DNA of 56,134 nt. Source: Spirochaetaceae bacterium (GTDB lineage: Bacteria; Spirochaetota; Spirochaetia; SZUA-6; Fen-1364). A program made the position numbers and the translations under genes. Shown here in pieces: positions 34,343-42,499 of this stretch; positions within the stretch are counted from its first letter, which is position 1; the number at the start of each line of letters is the position of its first letter. The notes below the pieces were generated by a model. That model saw only the letters and a list, made by a program, of their open reading frames with translations, had not been told where the DNA came from and made no database searches. Location: contig PLNO01000031.1 in the NCBI GenBank assembly GCA_003141795.1, forward strand, positions 1 to 56,134, given 5' to 3'.

Positions 34343-35815
34343 GTGATATCTCGTGAGAGCTTGCTCCTGGGACTTGACCTGGGAACGACCAACATCAAGG
34401 CCTATATCGTCACGATGGATGGCACGGTCGTGTCGTCAGGTTCGGCTGCCGTGGGAATCACCTATGCCGCGGACGGTACTGCCGAGCAGAACCTCGAGGA
34501 CATCTGGGGCGGGACGGTGACGGCAATCAGGAAGGCCGTAATGTTCGCCCGGGGCGCGAACGTCATCGCAATCGGCGTCTCGAGCCAGGGGGGTGCGCTC
34601 CAGGTCCTCGATCGTGGGGGGCGCTGCTTCGGTCCGGTGATCGGCTGGCAGGATTCCCGCGGAAGCTCCTGGGATCGCGAGCTGACCGCGCGGAAGGGGG
34701 GCGGATGGTTTGCACGGCATACCGGATACCCGAAAAGCACGAGCGCGGTCGGCCAGCTTCTCAGGCTCCGCGCGCAGGGAACGCTTCCGCAGGGATTCGA
34801 GGTGGGATGGGTGGGAGACGTGATTGTCGAGCGGCTGTGCGGTCGCCGCGCCCACGATGGAACGAGCCTGTCCGAAGCGTGCCTCTTCAACCCGGGGGAG
34901 AACAGGGAAGACGGGGAATTGCTTGAAATCCTCGGTGTCGAAAGGAAATGTCTCCCCGACCTTTTGAGCGTGAATGAGACAGCCGGGGGCTTGCTCCCTG
35001 ACATCGCTCAATCCCTCAGCCTTCCCGCCGGCATCCCAGTGGGCCCCGCCGTACATGATCAGTATTCCGCAGCATTGGGCTCCGGCGTGGTGCGCAGCGG
35101 CGATACGATGCTCGGGGCCGGTACGACATGGGCTTTGCTCGCCATCACGCCTGAGCTACAATTGCCTGTCGGGGGCATTGCGCTCGTCGGGTGTCACCCG
35201 GTGGCCGGCTTGTTCGGACAGATGCTCTCGATGGCGAACGGAGGGGCATGCATTGCGTGGGGAACGAGGACCCTGAATCTTGAAGCGATGGGTGTTCAGG
35301 GAACGGATTCGTGCCTTTCCAGCGTTCGGCCCGGCAGCGACGGGCTTCGCTTCCGCCCCCTGCTCTCCGAGATCGGGGGCGCAGGCCTCCCCTCCAGCGC
35401 AGCGGGATGCCTGGACGGGCTTCGGCTGGGCCATACGCCCGCGCATATCCTGCGCGCACTCGTCGAAGGGCTTGCGTGCGAGCTCGGCCGCTACCTCGCC
35501 ATGATGAGGGAGGGGGAAGTTCCGGTGAACAGGCTCGTCATGAGCGGAGGGGCTGCGGCGAGCAGCGTGACACCGGGCATTATCGCGGACACGACCGGGC
35601 TTCCCGTCGACTGCATGACCATGCCGGAAACGAGCTCGATCGGGGCGGCAATCCTTGCGCATGCGCTGGTGGAACCAACCGCTCGTCTTGTAGACCTCGC
35701 AGACTCCATGAAGCCGCCAGCGCGAAGGATCGAGCCGGGCCAGGGACAGCCGGAGGCTCATGCGAGGCTCGAAGAATATCTGCTGTCCTGCAAGGCATTG
35801 AAGGCACAGCCCTAA
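34343..35815 (+). CDS. FGGY-family carbohydrate kinase (region B)
   Basis: 490 residues from the GTG at 34343, five bases after GAGGGGG; a GTG at 34319 is an in-frame alternative. ASKHA fold: LGLDLGTTNIKAYIV for the first phosphate loop, GPVIGWQDSR, GPAVHDQYSAALGSG containing the likely catalytic Asp, and GAGTTWALLAI plus MSGGAAASSV in the second half. FGGY kinases phosphorylate xylulose, ribulose, glycerol, erythritol, AI-2 (LsrK) and others. In this operon it should make the phosphosugar for the aldolase at 32188. Exact substrate not readable from sequence. Confidence 0.88.
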   Translation: MISRESLLLGLDLGTTNIKAYIVTMDGTVVSSGSAAVGITYAADGTAEQNLEDIWGGTVTAIRKAVMFARGANVIAIGVSSQGGALQVLDRGGRCFGPVIGWQDSRGSSWDRELTARKGGGWFARHTGYPKSTSAVGQLLRLRAQGTLPQGFEVGWVGDVIVERLCGRRAHDGTSLSEACLFNPGENREDGELLEILGVERKCLPDLLSVNETAGGLLPDIAQSLSLPAGIPVGPAVHDQYSAALGSGVVRSGDTMLGAGTTWALLAITPELQLPVGGIALVGCHPVAGLFGQMLSMANGGACIAWGTRTLNLEAMGVQGTDSCLSSVRPGSDGLRFRPLLSEIGGAGLPSSAAGCLDGLRLGHTPAHILRALVEGLACELGRYLAMMREGEVPVNRLVMSGGAAASSVTPGIIADTTGLPVDCMTMPETSSIGAAILAHALVEPTARLVDLADSMKPPARRIEPGQGQPEAHARLEEYLLSCKALKAQP

Positions 35816-35818
35816 TGC

Positions 35819-35839
35819 GGGGGGACTCGTCATCCCCCC
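35819..35839. terminator. Candidate hairpin at convergent operon ends
   Basis: GGGGGGA (35819-35825), loop CTCGTCA, TCCCCCC (35833-35839), directly after the kinase stop and before the convergent oxidoreductase gene. No T-tract on either side, so strength is uncertain. Confidence 0.4.
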
Positions 35840-35881
35840 TGTCCCCTGCCGCTGAAACGACGTGTGAGGCTTTCGTGATCC

Positions 35882-37039
35882 CTATGAAGCGGGGCATTGA
35901 ATCTTCTCCACGCTCCCTTTGCGATTCGATTCCAGGGCCGCGCTCAAGAGGGCGTGGGAGAGTCGTGTCTCCTCCGGTGTGAAGCAGCCGAACACCGTCG
36001 GCGAGCCCTTGTCGAGCTCCAGCAGGTATGCGGCCCACATCTGCAGCACCGCGTCGGCGAACCCGAACTCGAAGATGCCGCCCGTGATGCCCGGCACTGC
36101 CGGGGTGTAGCCGAGGTCGAGCCTGCACCAAGGCTGTTCCTTTTCACCGCTGTTGAGGAAGTAGAAGGATTTCGGATCCCGGGTTGAAAACATCGCGGAT
36201 CCGGCAAGGCCGTCCACCTCGATGTACCATGTGTTGGTCATGCCCGGCGCCATTCGCTTCGTCTCCAGGAACATCGGGAAGGAGTACCCGTCGGCGTGGT
36301 CGACGCGGCAGTTCAGTGTCGCGTTGTCCCACGTGAGGCAGGGCGCCGTGCCGCCCTTTCCGTCGGGGCGGGTCGTCACGATCTTCGAGAGTGTCGCATG
36401 CACCGTCCGGGGAATCCACCCCATACGGAAGGGGATGTGCTGCGTGTGGATACCGAGGTCACCCATGCACCCGTACTCTCCGTTCACTTCGATCATCCGC
36501 TTCCAGTTGATCGACTTCGTCACGTCCATGTCGCTGGAGTGGTGGAGCCCGGCGCGGACTTCCATGATGCGTCCGAACCGCCCCTCCTTGATCCAGGAGA
36601 TCAGCCGCTGTGCCGCGGGGAAATAGGGGAACTCGGAGCTGCAGCGCACGAACACGCCCGGCTTTTTGGCGAGGGCGCCGAGGATCGCCGCATTGGCCTT
36701 ACTGTCGATGCCGAAGGGTTTCTCCCCCATGAGGTGCTTGCCCGCTGAAATTATGTCGACGTAGAGCTTCTCGTGCAGGTTGTGCGGCACGGCGCAGTAG
36801 ATCGCCTCGATATCCGAGGATCCGAGGAGATCCTGGTAGTTTGTCGTGACTACTTTAAGCCCGGGGAAATTGTCCGTGAACCATGCGTGGGATTTCGGGT
36901 TCGTGTCGCAGATTCCCACGAGCTCCGGCATGGGGCCGTTGTCGAGCAGGTGACACCAGCGCGCGGCGGCGCTGCCGAACTCCCGGCCCATGAGCCCGAG
37001 GCCGATGATTCCGAAACGAACCTTCCTTCGCGTCGCCAT
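35882..37039 (-). CDS. Gfo/Idh/MocA-family NAD(P)-dependent oxidoreductase
   Basis: 385 residues with GGGGAGAT upstream of the ATG. Rossmann start VRFGIIGLGLMGREFGSAA, the family motif GEKPFG near residue 110 and a C-terminal alpha/beta domain. Members oxidise inositols, sugar carbons or hydroxyl groups of sugar derivatives. It is convergent with the region B operon and 24 bases upstream of an aminotransferase stop on the same strand, so both probably share the promoter at 38697. A C-terminal remnant of a close paralog is at 21297, with about 24 of 30 residues alike. Confidence 0.9.
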   Translation of the reverse strand: MATRRKVRFGIIGLGLMGREFGSAAARWCHLLDNGPMPELVGICDTNPKSHAWFTDNFPGLKVVTTNYQDLLGSSDIEAIYCAVPHNLHEKLYVDIISAGKHLMGEKPFGIDSKANAAILGALAKKPGVFVRCSSEFPYFPAAQRLISWIKEGRFGRIMEVRAGLHHSSDMDVTKSINWKRMIEVNGEYGCMGDLGIHTQHIPFRMGWIPRTVHATLSKIVTTRPDGKGGTAPCLTWDNATLNCRVDHADGYSFPMFLETKRMAPGMTNTWYIEVDGLAGSAMFSTRDPKSFYFLNSGEKEQPWCRLDLGYTPAVPGITGGIFEFGFADAVLQMWAAYLLELDKGSPTVFGCFTPEETRLSHALLSAALESNRKGSVEKIQCPAS

Positions 37040-37063
37040 GTGAGTATCTCCCCTTTCTTCGGA

Positions 37064-38614
37064 TCAGAGGCCGGCCAGCGCCGCCTCCATGCGTGCCACG
37101 AGAAAATCGACGGTGGCAGGTGTCGCAATGAGCGGCAGCTTCGTGAGGCAGGAGGGAGGGCTCTCCACCTTGTAACTCTGCACGCCTATGTCGATGCCGC
37201 CGTCGACGAGCGTGGAAACGAACCTACCCAGCTTCGCCGTGTCGCGGAAGAACAGTGAACCGAGATGCCTGAGCCCCTCGAATTTCTCTATTGTTTCGGG
37301 GTGGCGCGACGCAAGTCTGCGCAGCTCCTGTTCGTAGTAGCTTCCTGTTGCGCTCACAAAGTCCCCGTTGGCCCTGACGAATGCCATGGTGATGAGGGAA
37401 GCAAGGGAGGCGATCTCCTCCTGGCCGTTGGTCACTAGCGCTCCGAACTGCTGGAGTGTATCCATTGTGGACGAGCAGAGGATCCGGGAGGCTGGGTACT
37501 CGCCGCCGGGAAACCCCTTGCCTGCGGAGACGAAATCGGGTGTCAGGCCGTATTCCCGGAACAGGAAAAGGTCCGCCGACCATGTGCAGGACTGAATCTC
37601 GTCCGCGATAACGGCCACGTCGTGGCTCCTGCACAGCGCATACGCCTTTTTCATGTAGTCCTTCTCGAGCAGCACGGCGCCGTAGTTCATGAGCACGATT
37701 TCGTGGAAGAAGGCAGCCACCTTGTACCGACCCGTGTCCCATTGCGATAGGACAGCCTCGAAATCCTCGATATCATTGATCCGCACCGGCCGCACGATCA
37801 TGGCCCCGCTGGACTCAAGCTTCTGCCCCAGGCCCGGCCACAGACCGCGCATGACCTGCGTGAGGGTCGTCGTTCCATGGTAGTTGGCTCCTGTTCCGCC
37901 CTCATAGTCTCCGATGACGAGGATCACCGGTACCCGTCCTTCATAGCGGGGACGGGGGCTATTGTTGTCGAAACGAAAAAACAATGAAAGCACCATCTTC
38001 AGCGCTGCCTCGACAACGAGACTGCCGGTCTCCAGGTTGATCACTCGATTGATCACGTGCGGCTCGGTGGAGGAGATCACCCGCTGCAGACCCGCGGAAT
38101 CCGTCGGATCCACGCCGTTGGCGGCGGCGACGAGCTGCTCTTCCAGCAGGCGCGTGATATGCCCCCGCGTATTGTTGTGCGTGGCGTTGGGGATGCCGAG
38201 GCGCCGCGCATTCTCTAGGAGACGATAGCCCGGGAACGAATGGCCGAGGGAGAGATGGTAGTGCTCCGATTTGGAGGCGAGGTACAGCCTGCCGTCCTCT
38301 CCGACCCTGAACATGCCGAGACCCGCCAAGGGCGCTGAAGAAGTCCTGCTCGCTTCCTTGACGCCCGCCGAACCGGCGCCTTTTGCCGAATTGGACAACC
38401 CGCTCGACATGCGTGTGCCGACGAGCCGGAGTAGCTCGTCCTGTTTTTTGCCAAAAGCAGGGGGATAAAACTCTATTTTCTCCGCAGCAAAGTCCTGGAG
38501 TCTGCCGAGGTTGCTCCCTTCGACAGCTGCCCGTGCCGCGCAGACTGCCGCCAGATAGTCTTTACCGACCAGATCCGAGAGGGAGAGGTTCAGATTACGA
38601 ATGGACGCGCTCAC
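37064..38614 (-). CDS. Class III PLP-dependent aminotransferase 2
   Basis: 516 residues from the GTG at 38614 (SASIRNLNLSLSDLVG) with GGAAAGGTAGG upstream. In-frame ATGs at 38671 and 38734 lie on or before the -10 box of the promoter and are excluded. Class III pattern: SLGHSFPGYRLLENA, ETGSLVVEAALKM, VIADEIQSCTWSAD with the pyridine-binding Asp, and Lys366 in SAGKGFPGGEYP as the Schiff-base lysine. An N-terminal extension of some 100 residues and insertions make it longer than the usual 430-460. Function within the sugar module unknown; transamination of an amino or keto sugar is one option. Divergent from deoR2. Confidence 0.82.
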   Translation of the reverse strand: MSASIRNLNLSLSDLVGKDYLAAVCAARAAVEGSNLGRLQDFAAEKIEFYPPAFGKKQDELLRLVGTRMSSGLSNSAKGAGSAGVKEASRTSSAPLAGLGMFRVGEDGRLYLASKSEHYHLSLGHSFPGYRLLENARRLGIPNATHNNTRGHITRLLEEQLVAAANGVDPTDSAGLQRVISSTEPHVINRVINLETGSLVVEAALKMVLSLFFRFDNNSPRPRYEGRVPVILVIGDYEGGTGANYHGTTTLTQVMRGLWPGLGQKLESSGAMIVRPVRINDIEDFEAVLSQWDTGRYKVAAFFHEIVLMNYGAVLLEKDYMKKAYALCRSHDVAVIADEIQSCTWSADLFLFREYGLTPDFVSAGKGFPGGEYPASRILCSSTMDTLQQFGALVTNGQEEIASLASLITMAFVRANGDFVSATGSYYEQELRRLASRHPETIEKFEGLRHLGSLFFRDTAKLGRFVSTLVDGGIDIGVQSYKVESPPSCLTKLPLIATPATVDFLVARMEAALAGL

Positions 38615-38669
38615 CAAGCCTACCTTTCCAGAGCCACGGCAATTGCTCGTTTCATTGAAGTTCCGTGTC

Positions 38670-38697
38670 ATTATAAGAAAATGTTTGGTGTAGTCAA
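38670..38697 (-). promoter_or_regulatory. Promoter of aminotransferase 2 - oxidoreductase operon
   Basis: On the minus strand TTGACT (38697-38692), 16 bases, TATAAT (38675-38670). It fixes the downstream start at the GTG 38614, because the ATG at 38671 is inside the -10 box. Confidence 0.75.
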
Positions 38698-38704
38698 TAT
38701 GAAA

Positions 38705-38756
38705 TTGATCGATATGCTCATTTTCGCTTGACATATTCGACGTATTGCTCTAGAAG
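38705..38756 (+). promoter_or_regulatory. deoR2 promoter and shared operator element
   Basis: TTGATCGATATGCTC (38705-38719) matches 13 of 15 bases of the deoR1 operator (9506-9520) and sits eight bases before TTGACA (38728-38733); TAGAAG (38751-38756) is a 17-base-spaced -10. The element lies between divergent promoters, as at deoR1. Confidence 0.6.
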
Positions 38757-38778
38757 GAAGCCAAGAGGAAAAGCCGGA

Positions 38779-39591
38779 ATGAAGAAGAGCGAGGCTCGCA
38801 ATGCCCTGCTGCTGGAAATGCTCCAGCTGGACAAGCGTTTGGACGTCAAGACGATTTCTGACTCCCTCGGGGTGTCGATAGCGACAGTACGAAGGCTGCT
38901 TTCCCGGCTGGAAGCAGACGGGAAGGTGATCAGGACCCACGGCGGGGTCTGCCTCGCCCCTCATCTCGGCTCGGATTATTCATATTACATTTCCTCAACG
39001 CACAGGAGCAGGGAGAAGGCCGTGATCGGCAGGGCTGCGGCGGAGCTCGTCGGGTCAGGGGAGCGCCTGTTCCTCGATTCCGGTACCACGGTGCTCGAAT
39101 GTGCCGAGGCATTGTCCCTCCGGGTCCGATCCGGGGCTGTCAAGAATCTCGTGATCCTCACCAATTCCCTCGCTCTTGCCGAGGCACTTGCCCGATGGTG
39201 CCGCGTCATGCTCGTTGGAGGTGAGGTTCGCATTGAGCGTAGGGACGTGTCTGGACCTATCACGGAGGAGACGTTGCGGCAGTTTCACGTCACGCGCGCA
39301 TTCCTCGGCGCCGATGCCATCCACATCAAGAGCGGGTTTCTCACCACTGACGAGCGCACGGGCAAGATGAACGAGATAGTTCTTCACAACGCGCGCCACG
39401 CGTACGTCCTTGCCGATTCGGAAAAGTTCAACAAGGACTCCTTCTGTCAGTACGCGACACTCGGAGAGGTGGAGGCCATCTACACCGACTCCGGTCTCTC
39501 CGAGGAAACCCTGCGGGATTTCACCGATGCCGGAGCGAAAATCCAGGTGATCCCCCTTGCCGTGCGACGTGGCATAAAAGCCGGCGATTGA
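38779..39591 (+). CDS. DeoR-family transcriptional regulator 2
   Basis: 270 residues from the ATG at 38779 (MKKSEARNALLLEML); the TTG at 38728 is the -35 box. Winged HTH with LDVKTISDSLGVSIATVRRL, the VIRTHGGV linker, then the phosphosugar-sensing domain with DSGTTVLECA, LTNSLALAEAL, GADAIHIKSG and ADSEKFNKDSF. It heads the kinase-isomerase-epimerase-araA operon, 13 bases before the kinase, so it probably represses this operon and, through the shared operator, the divergent aminotransferase. Paralog of deoR1, and the near-identical upstream elements imply similar DNA recognition. Confidence 0.92.
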   Translation: MKKSEARNALLLEMLQLDKRLDVKTISDSLGVSIATVRRLLSRLEADGKVIRTHGGVCLAPHLGSDYSYYISSTHRSREKAVIGRAAAELVGSGERLFLDSGTTVLECAEALSLRVRSGAVKNLVILTNSLALAEALARWCRVMLVGGEVRIERRDVSGPITEETLRQFHVTRAFLGADAIHIKSGFLTTDERTGKMNEIVLHNARHAYVLADSEKFNKDSFCQYATLGEVEAIYTDSGLSEETLRDFTDAGAKIQVIPLAVRRGIKAGD

Positions 39592-39604
39592 CGGAGGCCT
39601 TCCC

Positions 39605-41116
39605 ATGTACCTCACCTTCGATATCGGGACCACCTCGGTCAAGGTCGTTCTCTATGACAGGGACGGAAGGCTGGCCGGCAAGGTCATCAGGAACTACACG
39701 CTGTCCACGCCGGACGTGAACTGGTACGAGGCGGACCCCGACCTGTACTGGGACGCGGTAACCTCGGGTACTCGGGAGGTCCTGGCAGCCTCACGGGTCG
39801 ATCCCCGGGAGATCCGCACGATCTCCGGTTGCAGCCAGGGGGAGACGGTGATCTTCATCGGCGCCGACGGCAGGCCGGTGAGACCGGCAATCGTCTGGCT
39901 GGACCTCCGCGCCCGGGAGGAGGCTGAGGAGCTCTCAGCGCTCGTGTCCCCCGAAGAGCTGTACGCGGTCACCGGGCTCACCGGCATCGATCCCACGTGG
40001 AGCGCGACGAAGGTGCTGTGGGTGAAAAAGCACGAGCCGGACAACTTCCAGAGGACGGCGCGAATTCTCCTCGTGGAAGATTACATCACCTGGCGGCTCA
40101 CCGGCCGGGCTTGCACGACGCCGAATCTCCTCTCCTCAACGCTTTTCGTCGACGTGCACACCCACCGGTACTGGGACAGATTCGTCGGTCATCTGGGGAT
40201 CGCCGCGCGCCTGCCCGAGATCATCGAGCCGGGAGACCGTGTCGGCGCTCTCAGCCCTGCCGCTGCCGCCGAAACGAAACTGTCCGTCGGTACACTCGTC
40301 GTGAAGGGCGCGATGGACCAGGCGACGAGCGCGATCGGCGCCGGTAATATCCTCCCCGGCATCGTCACCGAGACCACCGGATCGGTCATGGCCATTGGCG
40401 TCACGACCACGAGCGTCGACCTCCGCGCCGAGGTGAAGCTCCCCTACCAGCCCCACGTCGCACGGGGATCGTTCCTCTACCTGCCCTACGTACAGACCGC
40501 GGGGAGCGCGTACAAGTGGTGGCGGGACAAGTTCTGCGCGGAGGAGATCCAGGAGGCGGGAGACCTCGAGGCCGCATACGACAGGATGAACGCGCTGGCG
40601 GCCCCCGTGCCCGCGGGATCCGAAGGGGCGGTCTTCCTGCCGTTCCTCGCGGGGGCGGGCCAGCCGGAGAACGATCCCGACGCCCGCGGGGTGTTCTACG
40701 GGCTTACCCTCAAGCACGGCAAGGGGCATTGCGCGCGGGCAATCATGGAGTCCATCGCCTTCATGCTGAGAAAGATCCTCGCCGATTTCGTCCGCTTCGG
40801 AGTGGACATGACGGAGGTCCGCTCCATGGGCGGCGGCGCCCGCTCGGACCTCTGGCTGCAGATCAAGGCCGACGTCATCGGGCTCCCCCTGGTCCGTATG
40901 GAGGAGGAGGAGACCTCGACGCTCGGCGCGGCGATACTCGGCGCCGTTGCCTGCGGGGATCAGCCCGACATCGCCACTGCGGCGGCGGCCATGGTGCGCC
41001 GCGGGCGGCGCTTCGAGCCGGATCCGCGGACCAGGGCGGCATACGAGAAAGGCTTCGCGCTGTACAACGAGCTCTACGGGGCGCTTGTCCCGGTGTTCAA
41101 GAAGTTCTCCCGTTGA
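39605..41116 (+). CDS. FGGY-family carbohydrate kinase (xylulokinase/ribulokinase type)
   Basis: 503 residues, ATG nine bases after ACGGAGG. FDIGTTSVKVVLYDRDG, VWLDLRAREEAEEL, GAMDQATSAIGAGNI with the catalytic-Asp region, TTGSVMAIG and the C-terminal SMGGGARSDLWLQIKADV, the FGGY signature part 2. Length and motifs resemble XylB/GntK-type members. In an operon ending in araA it may phosphorylate L-ribulose or a related pentulose. No araD (L-ribulose 5-phosphate 4-epimerase) is in the window. Confidence 0.9.
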   Translation: MYLTFDIGTTSVKVVLYDRDGRLAGKVIRNYTLSTPDVNWYEADPDLYWDAVTSGTREVLAASRVDPREIRTISGCSQGETVIFIGADGRPVRPAIVWLDLRAREEAEELSALVSPEELYAVTGLTGIDPTWSATKVLWVKKHEPDNFQRTARILLVEDYITWRLTGRACTTPNLLSSTLFVDVHTHRYWDRFVGHLGIAARLPEIIEPGDRVGALSPAAAAETKLSVGTLVVKGAMDQATSAIGAGNILPGIVTETTGSVMAIGVTTTSVDLRAEVKLPYQPHVARGSFLYLPYVQTAGSAYKWWRDKFCAEEIQEAGDLEAAYDRMNALAAPVPAGSEGAVFLPFLAGAGQPENDPDARGVFYGLTLKHGKGHCARAIMESIAFMLRKILADFVRFGVDMTEVRSMGGGARSDLWLQIKADVIGLPLVRMEEEETSTLGAAILGAVACGDQPDIATAAAAMVRRGRRFEPDPRTRAAYEKGFALYNELYGALVPVFKKFSR

Positions 41117-41133
41117 TCCACAAGGAGGCGGTC

Positions 41134-42489
41134 ATGGAAACACTCAAGGCAGGCTACGTCTCGTTCGGCACCCAGTACTACAGGCCGGAGAACCTCACAA
41201 TGATCACGGCGCGCGCCGAGGCGCAGCTTGTGGCGGCGGGGATAACGCTTCACCGCACCGACCCCGTCTACGGCGAAGGGCCCGAGCCCGTGCGGGCGAT
41301 CGCCGAGCTGAAGAAGGGCGACTGGGATTTCCTGATCGCCAACGTGCTGAACTGGATCGACATCCGCGGGGTGATGCGCGTGCTCCTGGAGTTCCGTGAC
41401 AAGCCCATCGTGCTGTACAGCTTCGGCGGATTCACGGAAGGGGACACGCTGATCTGTCCCGCGGCAGGTGCGGGATGCACGGCCCTTCGTTTCCCCATGG
41501 AGAGGATGGGATTCAGGTTCACCTACCTCTTCAACGCCCCCGACACGCCGATGGACGTCGCAGGGATCGTGAGCTTCGGCCGCGCCGCGCGCGCCGCCCG
41601 GATGTTGCGCACGGCGCGCTTGGGCATGCTCGGCTTCAACGACATGGGCCTTTTCACCACGGACTTCTCCGTCGTCCAGCTCAGGGACAGGATCGGCCCT
41701 GAGGTGGAGAGTGTGGACATGCTGCAGCTCGAGCGCAGGATGCAGGCGCTGTCTGCGCCGGCCGTTGCCGCAGAGACGCGCAGAGTGACGGCGCGGTGGG
41801 AATACCCGCTGGGGAAACCCGACCCCGCGATGGTGGACAAGGTCATGCGGCTGTACATGGCAACCGTGGAGCTGTGTCGTGAAAAGGGTTTTGCCGGTTT
41901 CTCCTACAAGTGCGTCGACGGCGTGGACAGCACGATGGGCCTTACGCACGCAGTCCCCTCGGCCCTCGTCGCCTCCGCCGGGTACGCCTACGTCGACGAG
42001 AACGACGTAGGCAACCTGGTGGCGGAGCTCATGCTGAAATACCTCACCGATCAGCCCGTCATGTTCCTCGAGCACTACGACCACCACCCCGAGTGGATCC
42101 TCCTCGGGGAGGACGGCTACATCCCCGACCAGTTCATCGACGGAGCCCCGCAGATCAAGGTGGTGACCTCCGTCGCCATGGGGGGCATGGCGCACTGCTC
42201 GAAGCTGAAGCTGGGCCGCATGACCCTCGCGTGCCTCGCTCAGGACAACGAGGGGTTCCGCATGCACATCGTGAGCGGGGAGGGCAGGACGCCTCCGCAG
42301 TGGGTGGAGATGGGTGTCCCGCTGCCGTCGTGGCCCAGCACGAAGTTCTTCCCCGACGTGCCCGTGCGGCGTATACTGGACCACGTCCAGTCCCAGCATT
42401 TCGCGATGACCTTCGGCGATCACGCCGCCGAGCTTTCCGGCCTCTGCCGTCTGCTCGGGATACGCGCGGTGATCGACGCGGAGGAATGA
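41134..42489 (+). CDS. L-fucose/L-arabinose isomerase family protein (paralog 3)
   Basis: 451 residues from the ATG at 41134 with CACAAGGAGGCGG upstream; the long open frame before it is a shadow of the kinase. Same length and layout as the paralog at 15038. Ligand candidates are Glu in VDENDVGN, Glu/His in FLEHYDHHPE and His in QSQHFAMTFGD. KCVDGVDSTMG and MGGMAHCSKLKLGRM may belong to the substrate region. In the operon it lies between an FGGY kinase and an aldose epimerase, a classic isomerase-kinase pairing, but a true AraA is also present. A different aldose is therefore likely. Confidence 0.75.
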   Translation: METLKAGYVSFGTQYYRPENLTMITARAEAQLVAAGITLHRTDPVYGEGPEPVRAIAELKKGDWDFLIANVLNWIDIRGVMRVLLEFRDKPIVLYSFGGFTEGDTLICPAAGAGCTALRFPMERMGFRFTYLFNAPDTPMDVAGIVSFGRAARAARMLRTARLGMLGFNDMGLFTTDFSVVQLRDRIGPEVESVDMLQLERRMQALSAPAVAAETRRVTARWEYPLGKPDPAMVDKVMRLYMATVELCREKGFAGFSYKCVDGVDSTMGLTHAVPSALVASAGYAYVDENDVGNLVAELMLKYLTDQPVMFLEHYDHHPEWILLGEDGYIPDQFIDGAPQIKVVTSVAMGGMAHCSKLKLGRMTLACLAQDNEGFRMHIVSGEGRTPPQWVEMGVPLPSWPSTKFFPDVPVRRILDHVQSQHFAMTFGDHAAELSGLCRLLGIRAVIDAEE

Positions 42490-42499
42490 GGAGCAGGCG

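Noticed and set aside
38671..38734. Longer starts (38671 or 38734) for aminotransferase 2
   Set aside because: 38671 is inside the -10 box and 38734 is upstream of the promoter; the GTG at 38614 has a good ribosome site.
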